64,000 nt of DNA from Colocasia esculenta (lineage: Eukaryota; Streptophyta; Magnoliopsida; Alismatales; Araceae). Location: positions 92,625,648 through 92,689,647 of the forward strand of contig CM024761.1 of assembly GCA_014218235.1 (NCBI GenBank), written 5' to 3'. The position numbers and the translations under genes were made by a program. Every line of letters starts with the position of its first letter. The first letter of the stretch is position 1. The notes under the pieces were generated by a model that had not been told where the DNA came from, made no database searches, and saw only the letters and a list, made by a program, of their open reading frames with translations. Of the stretch, positions 31,541-42,358 are shown piece by piece.

Positions 31541-32767
31541 TCAGAAACAGTGAGAGAAAAGGTCAGGACCCTGAGTAGGTAGTGAAGGAGGAATTGGGTC
31601 AAACCCGAGATCAGAAGGGGTTAGAGGAAGGAACTGTAGGATAGAGGGTGGAGGATCTGGAGGATCAGAAGTGGAAGTGGAAGGAGGGTAATCAGGACCA
31701 AGATCAGATGTCTCTGGAGGATGTGGACCCGGCCTACAGTTAGGCGGCTCGGGTGTAAGAGGAAGAGGGGAATCCTGAGCACTAGGAAGAAGGTCAAGTG
31801 ACCCAGGTGGATGTGGAAAGAAATTCTGAGAACCCAGAGGGTGATCGGGTGGCTCAGGAGGGAGAGGTAGAGAGGAGTCCTGAGTACCCTGAAGATGATT
31901 GGGACGCTCAGGTGGAGAGGATGAAATAATACCCTGAGTACCCAGAGGATGTTTAGGCGGCTCAAGTGGAAGAGGTAAGTGAGTGTCCAAAGACCCTAGA
32001 GGAGTGGAAGGGGAAGGATGTGGCAATAGCCCATGATTGTGAGATCGAGCATCTCCTCTTGGAACAAGATTGACCAGGATGAGTAGCATTGAAAGATCAA
32101 GGTCAGAATATGACAAGATAGGAAGATCAACATTTTTATTGTAGAACTTCAATCTTGATCTCAGCCTCCTTCGCTTCTTGGCAGATGCCCTCTTGTGTGT
32201 AGGCCAATTTGCTTCTACAGTTAGATGTGGCTTTTTGTTTTTGACATGTCTCCTTAGATAATGGGCCCAAGCAGCAGATGGCCTCGCTCTTTTCTGTAGC
32301 CACATGGCTCTCTCATTAATTGACATGACTGCCATGTGTGTACTTGCTCCTTGGCCATCATTTGCATACCCAACCTCTATAGACACCCATGGGGGAATGC
32401 CATAAATTGGCTTTTTCATTAAGAAGGTTTCCTTTGACATGTGGATAGTGCAGACCCATGGGAACTTGATACGTGGTACCAGCAACTTGATATTTGGCAT
32501 CTTGGCCTAATAGTCTGGCATGAAGACCAGCTCCCTTGACAGTTGAAGAGGGGAGGCTTCTGGGAATGTGATGGGTGGCACTAGCACGATCAGCTGACTG
32601 ATAGGATAAGGCAAATTGCAAAAGACTCTTGGAAAAACCTTGAGTGTTCTTGATGGCATGACAACTTGCCCCTGGTCTAACTGGAAGGGGGCATGGAGGG
32701 TCTTCAAAACAATCTCAGGCATTCTAGGCAGCTTGGCCTCTTGCCCCTTGAGTGAAAACTCAAGCAC
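31541..32767 (-). pseudogene. TAT-1 ORF of unknown function with proline-rich repeats
   Basis: A 408-codon minus-strand frame with one in-frame TAG (32507-32509). The first half (about residues 1-230) is mixed, with a basic stretch (KRASAKKRRRLRSRLK) that could bind nucleic acid or act in nuclear import. The second half is Pro/Leu/Ser-rich and made of about 20-22-residue repeats around PLPLPPEPPDHPLGSQ, encoded by tandem repeats of about 63-66 bp at 31720-32010. I recognise no family. It lies downstream of gag where protease/RT would be expected. Confidence 0.45.
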
Positions 32768-33899
32768 AGATGGAGGTTGTACTATTGAGAGCTTCGACTA
32801 GAGGTCGCCATGCCTGACCTTTAAGCACTGAATTCATGATAGCCTTGGCAGTAGTGTGAGATAGCACAACATTTGTAGAAAATCCCTCCTTTTGTCCAAT
32901 CATCTGCAATATAACTGAGCGAGGGGTAATGATGGCATCTACGGTAGCATCTCCAATGAGTAGTGTAATAGCTACCATCTCCGCTTTGGATCTGATCGGC
33001 ACTAGTGCTTGGGAACTCTTTTTGACAGTCATTTTCTGAGGAGATGAAGGCTCACCCTTCCCGAATGTGTCCGAGATAAGGACATAGACTGACATGCTGC
33101 TAATGTAGTTGTAGGGGTCAAAATGCATGACTGGGACTATGCTATCCTTGCTCGAACTATCTTGTTCACAGGAAGTAGATTCAAGGCATGCCTCTGGTGG
33201 TTCACACCTGCTCCGTTGGGTGGTGATGGTGATGGGATGTATGGTGGTGATGGTGATGGGGTGTATGGTGGCTATGGAGGGTTTGTCGGATGCGAAAGGT
33301 TTAGCATGTGGTGATTGGATGGTGGCAAGGACAGGCTCATGCGGAGGGAGCTCTTTCTCTAACTCAGAGGCTGAGTCAGCCTTAAGCTTGGGAGTAGGAA
33401 ACTCTTGCTCTGGCTCAGAGGTGAGTGGAGCTTGCTCGAGCCTTGGTGCTGTGGTGGTGGCTTGCTCAAGCATAGGTGGTTGTGGCATAGAGATAGTGGC
33501 AATGGGTAAGGATGGAGCGTTTGGAGGAGGTGAGGGATCAGTGGGTTGCAACATTGGTGGAAATGACTGACGACATACCGACACAATACGTCGAGCTGAC
33601 AGCTTGTCATCGTAGTGTGGTGCGGTGTCGGGGGTAGATGTGGTGGTGCTGGTCTGAGCATGGGGTAGTGGAGGAGGTTGTTGAGGTTGTGATGGAGTGG
33701 ATGATGCACTTGGGGGGTAAGTGAAGAATGCCTCTAGCCTTGAGCTGATGGAGATGGCGACTGCCTCGATCCCTGTGCTTGTTGTCTTGGCAAAGGCTGC
33801 TGCACTCAATCTCCTTGGGGCTGCTTTGGCGACTGTTCCGCAGCCTGCGATAGAGAGGATTGTTGCCCCTGGCCTTGTATTCTTCTTATTTCTTGACAA
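32760..33899 (-). CDS. TAT-1 Pro/Ser/Thr-rich ORF, function unknown
   Basis: An uninterrupted 379-codon minus-strand ORF starting MSRNKKNTRPGA. About residues 60-230 are low-complexity Pro/Thr/Ser with a HPITITT duplication. The C-terminal 130 residues are less biased (FDPYNYISSMSVYVLISDTFG, then a K/S-rich segment). It overlaps the end of the gag zinc-knuckle frame by about 94 bp in another frame, so it could be a gag C-terminal extension reached by a frameshift. No protease DSG/DTG motif is seen. It is the longest intact frame of this element, but the compositional bias lowers confidence. Confidence 0.4.
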   Translation of the reverse strand: MSRNKKNTRPGATILSIAGCGTVAKAAPRRLSAAAFAKTTSTGIEAVAISISSRLEAFFTYPPSASSTPSQPQQPPPLPHAQTSTTTSTPDTAPHYDDKLSARRIVSVCRQSFPPMLQPTDPSPPPNAPSLPIATISMPQPPMLEQATTTAPRLEQAPLTSEPEQEFPTPKLKADSASELEKELPPHEPVLATIQSPHAKPFASDKPSIATIHPITITTIHPITITTQRSRCEPPEACLESTSCEQDSSSKDSIVPVMHFDPYNYISSMSVYVLISDTFGKGEPSSPQKMTVKKSSQALVPIRSKAEMVAITLLIGDATVDAIITPRSVILQMIGQKEGFSTNVVLSHTTAKAIMNSVLKGQAWRPLVEALNSTTSICA

Positions 33900-35516
33900 T
33901 GTAGGATGAGCCTGTGCATTTCAAACCAATCTATCTTGTGCTCTAGATCATAGACCACATCCCAGAATTCATAGCAATTTGCAACCGTATGCCCCGAATA
34001 GCGATGATATTGGCAATATTCTGAACGGTCCATGGTAGCATCCCATCTTGACTTTTCTGGAGGGAGCTGCAATGCATTGATAGACATTAGGGCTGTAAAG
34101 ACATCTGAAAGGGCTTCGGACAATGGGTGATAATAGGCTCGCTTTGGGCCAAGTGAATACTGTGATGGCTGGGTAGTGGATGGCAGGGTGCGGCTGCATG
34201 GACGAGGTGGTTGTTCTTATGGAAGTGGAGCGATTTGGCTATATGGAGGTGGAGATGTATAGTGGTTAGTGGAGTGGGTAGACATGGGGTTGTAGATGGC
34301 ATCAACTGGGGCATGGGTTTGGACTCCCTCATAAGTGGGCCCTTGAAATGTGCAACTGGGATGCTGGGCCTCAAACAAGAATGGCATGGGGGAGTCAATG
34401 AGTTGGGTTTTTGATAAAGTGAGCACGACTGTATAATTGTTGCATGGATGTGATGTCGTTCATAGACAAAATATGGCGGTATATGGATGTTGCATTGGCA
34501 ATGATGAGTTTGATCTTCTCCTCCTCTAGGATATGCATTTGGTCACGCATGGATATCTGACGCCACCGGTCAGCGTAAGTTGCAAATTCTTCATCGGGCT
34601 TCATCTGCTCAGCCACCAGATCAGCCATTGAATACTAGGGCCTAGCCCAGTCTTGGTATTGTTGTATGAAACTGATCTTCACGACTTCAAAGTCCTCGAC
34701 TTCATTGAGAGGCAGTGAATAGAACAACTCCAGAGCGGTCCCATCCAATGACCGTCTAAAAAGATAAGCCAATAAGCAGCGATCATGTTGATAAGACAAC
34801 GACTCATAGAGGAACTCCTTCAGATGGATGTAAGGGTATCCAACTCCACTATATTTGCGGTAAACGGGGAGCTGAGAGAGTGGAGGGATCCGGAGACCAT
34901 GGAAATCAGGGAGTGTATCATTAAAGGAGGGTTTAGGATTTAACTACCTCTGCAAGTCACTAAGCTCTCGCTTCATGAACTCGAACTCAGATTGGAAGTC
35001 CTGAGCTGAGGTGAATTGTGGATAGAGAGGGCCAGCTTGGGCATGAGGGCGTAGTCGAGAGTCATGGTCCGGACTAGATTGAGCATAATGGGCCGGTTGT
35101 AATGATGTGGGCTGAACAGAAGGATGGCTTGATCTAAGAGTGACAACGTGAGGGGATCTAGAATGAGTAGGATAATGTGGGCCTGTTGGGCCCATCGTGG
35201 AAGATGACCATAGAGCAAAGGTGGACAACAATTCGCGGGCCTGGTCGGAGCCCATTTCAAGCAGTAGGTGCTCTAATTTAGCGGCCTCATTAGAGGAGGA
35301 TGGTGATGAGACAGGGCGGGAAAAGGTACTCTCCTCGGCCTGATGAGCCCTAGACTGGGCCGAATTTAGAAGAGACTCATGAGACAAGGGGTCTGCATGA
35401 GGAGGAGAGGTTGGAGGATAGGTGAAGTAGAAAGGAGCCATGAGAGGATGAGAAATGGGGGAATTAAAAGGATACACTAAAATAAAAATAAGGGGTACAA
35501 CAACAGTCAAGATCAC
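33806..35516 (-). pseudogene. TAT-1 gag
   Basis: The N-terminal part (35516-34944) is Pro/Ser/His-rich, with the first in-frame ATG at 35516 and a possible start at MAPFYFTYPP. A TAG (34944-34946) interrupts the same frame, which continues as a retrotransposon gag domain (34943-34395, including YPYIHLKEFLYESL, FYSLPL and FIQQYQDW) with a second stop before MADLVAEQM. A frameshift then leads to a third block (34123-33806) with YCQYHRYSGHTVANCYEF, a CX2HX4HX4C motif characteristic of Tat/Ogre gag. The gene is broken in at least three places. Confidence 0.7.
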
Positions 35517-36367
35517 ACAAGAAGGGGATGAGAAAGGGAGTTCTCAAGCAAACACCCAAGTTAACATGATATGCGTTAGGATTTTAGGGTTATCACTTAG
35601 CCTTTTAATGGATTGATTTAATTGAATTGCACTTGGCTAAAAAGGAACCGTAATGGGTGTGTACTCAAGTACTCCGGGGTGACTGAGGGGGAACACACAA
35701 CTCACACAGACACGACCTGAACTAAGGGGCAACAGGTACAACCAGCCCGGCGATCGCAACGTGCGTACGACAATGGGGAGTTACGGAGGCCCTTGATAGC
35801 AGGCCCTGGCCAGCCCACGAGTGCTCGCAGGTGAGAGGGTCTCCGCTACCAAGGAGGAATCCTATCTACACGAAATAGTGTATGCATGTACCTAATTACA
35901 CCAAAGTGTATGCAAATACTATCCTAAACTAACAAACAACAGCCTAGAGGTCTCTTCTGAAGTCGCGACGACCAGGTCTGGCACGACCTTATCGCGACCG
36001 ACGGATCGGCCGCGATAATCTCGGGTTGCAAAAAACCCTAAACCGCACACAAATAGAAGGCAAACAGGCTATCCTAAGTGCAATACAACATGAAAATAAC
36101 TAAATAGAAAATGAAGGCTCCCTAACAGCCAGAAACTGAAGCATGGAATGGAAAGCAGCACCAACCAAAATGTACCTGAGATCGCATCCTGCAGATCCGC
36201 CGTGACAAGGTCGCGCTTGCCCGATCTGTCGCGACAAGGCCCGGAAGCAACAAAGAGAATAAAATGGAAAACCTGATCCTAAGATGATTCTAACACTTCA
36301 AAAAGGCAGGTAAATGACAGAGCAAACAAGGCTTAGCAATGGAGGTCCCACCGTGATCACCAAAAGA
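35517..36367 (-). other. TAT-1 5' leader and PBS region
   Basis: Non-coding leader between the LTR and gag. On the minus strand the first bases after the LTR read TCTTTTGGTGATCACGGTG. The TGG start fits a PBS pairing with a tRNA CCA end, but I cannot assign the tRNA. TCGCGA clusters occur at 35964-36020 and 36200-36240. Confidence 0.55.
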
Positions 36368-36490
36368 TGTAATCACGGGGTTGTGCGCCCCTCTGAGACA
36401 CAAAAGAGCATGCGGTATATATAAAATGAATGAATGTGATCACCACCAAGATGATTGCCTAAAGAAATACTCCTAAGGCATGGGCTAATC

Positions 36491-36503
36491 AACTTGGAAA
36501 AGG
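36491..36503 (+). repeat. LINE target-site duplication, left
   Basis: AACTTGGAAAAGG, repeated at 38589-38601. The first bases are ambiguous with the poly-A. The empty site is preserved at about 27294-27307 in the other TAT-1 LTR. Confidence 0.9.
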
Positions 36504-38430
36504 TTCTAAACAGGTACGCTCATTCTTCAGGTCAGTTCATTAATGCGAGTAAAAGTTCCTTTATGGTTTCCTGCAAAGCCTCTATGATCTCCATTCAAAA
36601 AATTAAGGATGTTACTGGTTACATGAGACAAAATGGTGTGCTTTCCTACCTTGGTGTCCCGCTGAGACCTGGGAAGGTCCGCACTTTTGATTATAAATTT
36701 CTGATCGAGAAAGTGAATGCTAAGCTTGGTAGTTGGAAAGCAAAGCTGATTTCTCAAGCCGGCCGGATCACTTTGATCAACTCGGTGCTTTCTTCTATCC
36801 CGGTATACCTGGCGATAGCTTCCTTCCTTCCAAAAGCTATTATTTCTTACATTGAGAAGTGTTCTGCTGTATTTTTCTGGAATGGTATTGACAGTTCTCG
36901 TCGTCACCATTGGGTCGCTTGGAAAAAAATTCAATGTCCAAAGGTGGAGGGAGGATTAGGTGTTTGCAATATTCATCATGTTCAATTATCCCTGGTGGTG
37001 AAGCAAATCTGGAATATTCGTCATGGTAACTCCTTATGGTCTAGGTAAGTTAGAAGGCGCTTTCAAGCTAACAACTACTCTAATATTCCTGGTATGCCGA
37101 AACGAGTATGCATGGCTGCCAACTCCTTAATTCAAAGCAATACTAGATCAATTCATGGTAAGGGTGACAGGATTGATGTTTTAAAAGACACCTGGATTGA
37201 AGACAAGCCGTTATCTACTATTATCCAGTGCCCTTTTGAGGACTTGGGGGTTTCTCTGCAGGAGGTTGTCTCTGATGCATCCCATCCTTTGAGGACGGTT
37301 ATCCCAGCTAGAGTCTTGAATGGATTACACTAGACTGGTGATGAGGATAAATGCATTTGGACTGCGACATCCAATGGCGAGTTCTCTACTAAGTCCACGT
37401 ACAACTTGCTCAGACATACTGGGTTTCGCCGCCCTACACTTATGAAGATTTGGCACCACTCTTTCCACCCTAGAGCCTCCTTGTTCTACTGGAAGATATT
37501 AAATAGAGCGGTGTTTGTAGATGGCAGAATATCTAAAAGTGGAGTACCTATGGTGTCAAGATGCAATTGCTGTACCTTCCCTCAGTTTGAGGATCTTAAC
37601 CATGTCTTCATCAACAGCGATATTGCTAAGAAAATGTGGAAATGGTTCCTTCCTTTAATCAGTAACAAAGTTCATCTTCATACCCACATTACTGCAAGGA
37701 TTTGGAGTTTTATTCAGAAAACAAATGTTAGCTCTCCTTTTGGTTTTATATCCATCTATTGTTTGATTCTTATGCTACGGGAACTTTGGAAATGCAGATG
37801 TTTGGCTAGATATGAGAATAAAAAAATTTGGGCTGGTGATATCATCAGGAACATCAAGCTTCACATCTGGTTCTCTCTTACCAAGTCCACTTTCAATATT
37901 ACTCCTACGCAGGCTGAAGAACATATCCTACACAATTATGGTTTTCATCCAAATACCAGTCCCAAGCAGCTGAAGCTTGTTCGCTGGATACCTCCCATTG
38001 CGGATTTCTCCTTTAAGTGTTGATGGAGCGTCCAAAGGTAATCCTGGGATTTCTGGAGGAGGAGGGTGTATCCGGGATAACCATGGCAAGGTTCTTGTTG
38101 CTTTTTCTAATTTCTATGGGGACGGTAATAGCATTATTGCGGAAACTCGGGCGCTCTGTGATGGTCTTCGTCTAGCACATTTCTTGGGGGTCTGCCTATT
38201 CGGTGCCTACTCTGATTCCCTATCTCTTGTTAAGTCGCTTGCTACATGATGATTTCAGAATCATTTCTCATGTTTTCTGGGAGGCTAACCAGGTGGTGGA
38301 TCAGCTTGCAAACCATGCTATTTCATCAATGCGCAATGAGGTTTTTTGGGACGTGCGTAGTCCTCCTCATTCATGCAAGGGACCTTTACTTATTGACAGA
38401 TCTGGTCTTATGAATGTTAGACTGGTCTGA
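36504..38430 (+). pseudogene. LINE ORF2 fragment: RT thumb, zinc-binding RT domain, RNase H
   Basis: The RT C-terminal part runs from 36504 (LSYLGVPL, LINSVLSSIPVYL, WGG-type VEGGLGV), typical of plant L1 and derived non-LTR proteins. The zf-RVT domain at about 37400-37650 has FYWKILNRAV and the CNCC...HVF cysteine/histidine cluster. The RNase H domain at about 38015-38330 has VDGASKGNPG, AETRAL, YSDSLSLV and a terminal VVDQLANHA, so the four acidic residues are recognisable. Breaks: TAA near 37046, TAG at 37331-37333, and frameshifts near 38000 and 38220. Confidence 0.85.
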
Positions 38431-38588
38431 TGGGGGTATGCCCCCTTTCTTCTGTATCTTCTTCTTCATATATATTATTTTGGCCCAGATGTTCTCGCTA
38501 GTGGAGTGGGACCATTCTCCCCCTCTGGGGGAGGGTGCACTATCCTGGACGAGACTCTGAGGACAAGGTTTTACCAAAAAAAAAAAAA
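36504..38588 (+). mobile_element. 5'-truncated plant L1 LINE
   Basis: A 2.1-kb insertion inside the TAT-1 5' LTR, ending in a poly-A run (38577-38590) and bounded by a 13-bp target duplication. Only the 3' part of ORF2 remains, as expected for incomplete target-primed reverse transcription. Confidence 0.92.
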
Positions 38589-38601
38589 AACTTGGAAAAG
38601 G
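38589..38601 (+). repeat. LINE target-site duplication, right
   Basis: AACTTGGAAAAGG after the poly-A tail, matching 36491-36503. Confidence 0.9.
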
Positions 38602-40244
38602 GAAAGAGAAGTCCACTTACCTGTTAACGTATCACCGAGGTGCGACGCGATAACAACCTCGTCGCGACCGCCCGATCGGACGCGATATGGATGTCGCGAC
38701 CGGGTCCCTCGATGCCTTCTCAACAGTGCGGGAGATGGATGGTGGACCTCCTTCCTCCTCTTCAGCCGGCCAAAGAGGAAGAGCTTCCTTGCTTGTTCTT
38801 TGTTCCAAGTACCTGCCAAGTCATGAAAAATGAAAGGGGAACCCAATTAGACATTCAAATAAATGTAGCATGCATCACATATGAGACAGCATGGTGAGTG
38901 TGTACCGGGTGGTTTTGGAAACCCCTTTTGGGTATAGGAAAACTAGGAGGGAATATGCATGGGGAGAAATCATGAAAGAGGAGAGGGAGGAACCCTAACT
39001 AGCATGTATACATGTACAAAATGTAGAAAAGAAAGTAAAAATCAACACTAAGTCAATACATCCCCGTTTGATGTGATTCCAATTGGAGGTCATAGAGGAG
39101 GATGTCATGAACAACTTTCATGAAGACATCTTGAAGAGATATGGCCTGGTTTGGGCTGTGGAAGGCATGATAATCCCGCATGTGCAGATCTCGATATGAG
39201 AGAGAAAGTGAAGAATAATCTGCTGTAACATTGCGCACAAGCCATCAATCGATATGATTCTTGTAGAGGGCTCTGTGGGGAGCAACATTGATGAAGAAAC
39301 CTCGAAGATATCTGTCCTGATTCGATCTCCACAAGCCGTGCAAGCACTGCTGGTCTTGGACACGATATGAGAGAGAAAGAGCATAGAGAAAGGAGGAAAA
39401 CGGGAAGGACAACTTCTCCTCTGCGTTGGGGGCGATGGGACCTCGTGAGCAGAGCCTCTAGAGAATTCTCCTCGTGGTGGTGGCCTTCCTCTATCCCATA
39501 GAGAGTCCTAGGATGTGTTCAAGAGAGAGAGAGAATCTAATCCCGAGTTAGAGAGAGAGTCCAAGTTGTGAGAGAGTTAAAGAGTCTATCTAGAGTTTGG
39601 ATAGACTTGGGGGCTCCCTAGGGATGAGGAAAGGAGGTTTGGGTTGTAATCCAATTCAAAGGGACTTTAGATAGGCTCTAATATGGAAATAGAGGCCAAA
39701 AATCAATTAAAAATGTGTTTACGTGCATGACGCTGTCGCGATGGGTCGTAGGGTTGCGTTCTTGTTGCGACCATGCACCTGGTCGCATCACCAGGGCAGT
39801 GCGCGTAGGTTCCACAAAACGAGCCGTAACGTTCTCCACAGATATCGAATTGATGTGTCGTTTATTGCGTTGGATTCTAGACTCAGAGGGATACAGAATG
39901 ATAGTATGATATGCCTGATTTGGATTAAAAATAAGGATGTTATGAGCTTTCAAAGTGAAGGCATGTTTAGAGGATACGGCAAATTGCACATTTTTTATGT
40001 TTCAAGTGAATCTTGGCCATGGGCTTGAGAATGGGCTTAAAATTATGAGTGAATGGGCTCATGATGGGCCAAAGAAGGACTCCAAAGTGATGACCAATTT
40101 GAGACATCAATGATATGAATGAGAAATGTGCTCAACTTATAGGCTAAAAACGGGTGTCTACAGCATTTTCCCCAGTTCTTGTTTAGGAAACTACCCTCCA
40201 ACAGTAGGAAATCCTATGTAATGCGTACCGCGACCCCTCTAGCC

Positions 40245-40251
40245 TATAAAA
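40245..40251 (+). promoter_or_regulatory. CHR-A LTR TATA box
   Basis: TATAAAA in the context AGCCTATAAAACACC, upstream of the conserved R/U5-like part of the LTR. Confidence 0.6.
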
Positions 40252-40743
40252 CACCTAGATTTGGGCGAGATTAGGTCTTTTGGCTCTTGAGAAAACCTAA
40301 GGCTTTTTGGTGAGAAAACCCGATCTTTGGCGACTTTGATCTGGCGATTTTGTGCGTCTTCCGACGATCTACATCGACTAGAAGGAGCTCTTGACATTGA
40401 GGAAGCTTCCTCGACTCCGGAGACTCACCTGTGAAGGTGTGAAGACCGGATCTGGGAGGATATTTGTGCCTCTTCTTGGCTCGGCCGAGGGGAGCTTCAG
40501 CGACTAAATTAAACCATTCGACAAATTTTGAAAGGCAAGTAATCAAGGGATTTCATCCTTGCACATGTCCTTTAGGTCCTAGGATTTTTGTGGATTTTTT
40601 CTCGTGTCCTGGAACCCCCAATTCGTCAAGTTATGTGCGGTCTGTCTGCACTTTTTGCAGACAAAAACTTGACGGAAAGCTTGCTACCATCAAGATCCTG
40701 AGTTAGCGGCAACATCGTGTGCCGTTAACCCTGTTGATAGCAA

Positions 40744-40771
40744 CGACAAGAAAAAAACTGTTTAGCGACGG
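40744..40771 (+). repeat. TIR-1 left terminal inverted repeat
   Basis: 28 bp, CGACAAGA... to ...TTAGCGACGG, matching the reverse complement of 45458-45485 at 26 positions. Confidence 0.85.
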
Positions 40772-40965
40772 TATTTAGCGATGGAGATTTTGTCGTCGCT
40801 AATCCATCGCTAACCAGCGACAAATTAGCCACAAACTAATTTCTGTCCCTATGTTAAATTTCGGCGTTGAATTAACGTCGGAAAATGTTGGTCGCTATAT
40901 CTGTCGCTATATAGCGACAGATTGGCGACGACAAGTTTGGTGGTCGCTATTCCGTCGCTGAGTAA
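40757..40965 (+). repeat. TIR-1 left subterminal repeats
   Basis: About ten copies of TAGCGACGG, GTCGCTA and close variants in both orientations, typical of transposase-binding subterminal repeats. Confidence 0.8.
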
Positions 40966-41152
40966 TTGTAACTACCCAGTCTTTTTCCCTTCCCCCCCCT
41001 CCCCTCGCACGAAACCCCCCATTTTTCCCTCCCCCCCCCCCCTTCGTACGAAACCCCCATTTCCCCCATCTCTTCTTCCCCTCCCTTCTGTCAAAACCAT
41101 CCGCCACCTTTTCCCCCCTTTCTCTTCTTGCCCTCATCTTGGAGCTCCCTCG
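40966..41152. other. C-rich low-complexity segment in TIR-1
   Basis: Poly-C/CT runs (TTCCCCCCCTCCCC and similar) with GTACGAAACCCCC repeated at about 41008 and 41046. No ORF is supported; it resembles a 5'-UTR or proximal promoter, which is only a guess. Confidence 0.4.
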
Positions 41153-41437
41153 TCCGTCGCCAGAGGCACGTTGCCGGTCATTGTCGCTCTCTAGTTCCGA
41201 CGTCTTGCATCCCCACCTCCGCCGAGCGTCTCGCCGCCATCGTTCGCCCTTAGCTGGAGGCACGCTGCCGGCCATCGTCGCTCGCCAGTCACCGACGTCT
41301 TGCATCCCCCCCCTCCGCCGAGCGTCCCGCGCCATCGCTCGCCCATCGCCGTAGGCACGGTGCTGGCCATCGTCGCTTGCCAGTCGCCGATGACCTGCAT
41401 CCCCCCTCCGCCAAGCATCCCACCTCCATCGCCGGTA
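41153..41437 (+). repeat. Three-copy tandem repeat of about 93 bp in TIR-1
   Basis: Units share GAGGCACG.TGCCGG.CAT.GTCGCT, CCGACGTCTTGCATCCCC and CTCCGCCGAGCGTC.CGC. GC-rich, with open frames in several phases and no recognisable domain. Confidence 0.7.
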
Positions 41438-42358
41438 AATCTCTCATTCTCTCTCGCCAGCGCCCTTGCATCCTCCCCTCCGCCGAGCATCTAAACAATT
41501 TTTGGAAGGTCCTGTTAAAAGTAATTGTGCCTGAGGAATTTCCAATTTTTGTCGAGGGGACTGGAAATGATGTTCTCTTGCAGGGTAGGATATAGCTTTT
41601 CTATTGACTGGATTCTGTTTGTTTTTCTACTTATCTTCTTTTTACGATTACCATTTGTGTTTGTATGGTTTTTGGATAACTATTTAGCATTTTAGTGTTG
41701 TGTTTGATCATGATAATGTGATTTTTGTCTGCCTTAGAATCAAAATATAAATTGCTTCGAGTGTGTAGGCTATGGTGAATTTTTTTGTTAGGTCCAGGGT
41801 TGGTTTTATCCCTTGTTTATTAATACTCTATTTTTTCCTGATTGTATTTTAAGGGTGATCCCATTATTTTCTAGGAGCTGGTTTCAACTTTCAAGAAACT
41901 GGTTTTGTTGTGTATGTTTCATCTGTCTATGGCATGGACATTGCCCCAGTTTGGTACATCTTGCTCTAAGAATTCTTTCTTCTCATTTTTGTCATGTTGA
42001 TTAATGACATTTACGTCTCTGAAAGAGAATAAAAAAAAATGTATCACACTCCTTGGGATTTACAATGGTGGTTAGGAAACCAAACTCTTGTAAGGATACA
42101 ATGAACTTTGAAATGCGCAACACTTCTCTTCTGCATTTGATATTTTCTATCATCAAGACATTGGAATAATTGATTACTAGCTTGCTGTATGGCTGGAATT
42201 TGTTTTAGTGTTATCAATGTTATAATGCCTCTGTGATTGCAAAACTTGTGGTGGTTTGTGGATTATAGTGGCAGGCCATTGTCATACAGATATTCTCTTC
42301 GTTTCTCTGCTTTGGTGTCCTTGGTTAACATTCGTATAAGTTTTGCTATTTTTATAAG
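41438..42358. other. TIR-1 interior, no recognised gene
   Basis: Mostly T-rich, intron-like sequence ending in an acceptor-like ATAAG just before the first DOT2-like exon. A short open stretch at 41490-41595 has no recognisable homology. Confidence 0.4.

Larger units (their letters stand above)
27173..40162 (-). mobile_element. TAT-1: Tat-like Gypsy element with gag but no pol (non-autonomous)
   Basis: Two LTR copies, 27173-28876 and 36368-40162 (the latter split by a LINE), flank an internal region of about 7.5 kb. On the minus strand the order is 5' LTR, PBS region, gag, two further ORFs, a long non-coding tail, PPT and 3' LTR. The gag has a CX2HX4HX4C zinc motif like Tat/Ogre gag proteins. 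No RT, RNase H or integrase motif appears on either strand. Flanking pentamers CTTAG (left) and GCATT (right) do not match, so no target duplication is visible and one end may have recombined. Confidence 0.75.
36368..40162 (-). repeat. TAT-1 5' LTR, interrupted by a LINE
   Basis: Segments 36368-36503 and 38602-40162 match the 3' LTR (27173-28876) end to end once the LINE and one copy of its target duplication are removed (about 1697 versus 1704 bp). Confidence 0.88.

Noticed and set aside
33127..33570. 147-codon plus-strand frame rich in Gly, Met and Val
   Set aside because: It is a shadow of the TAT-1 Pro/Ser/Thr-rich minus-strand ORF.
27173..40162. Segmental duplication of 27173-28876 and 38600-40162
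   Set aside because: The copies have TG...CA ends, a PPT at one inner edge and a candidate PBS at the other, so they are the two LTRs of one element.
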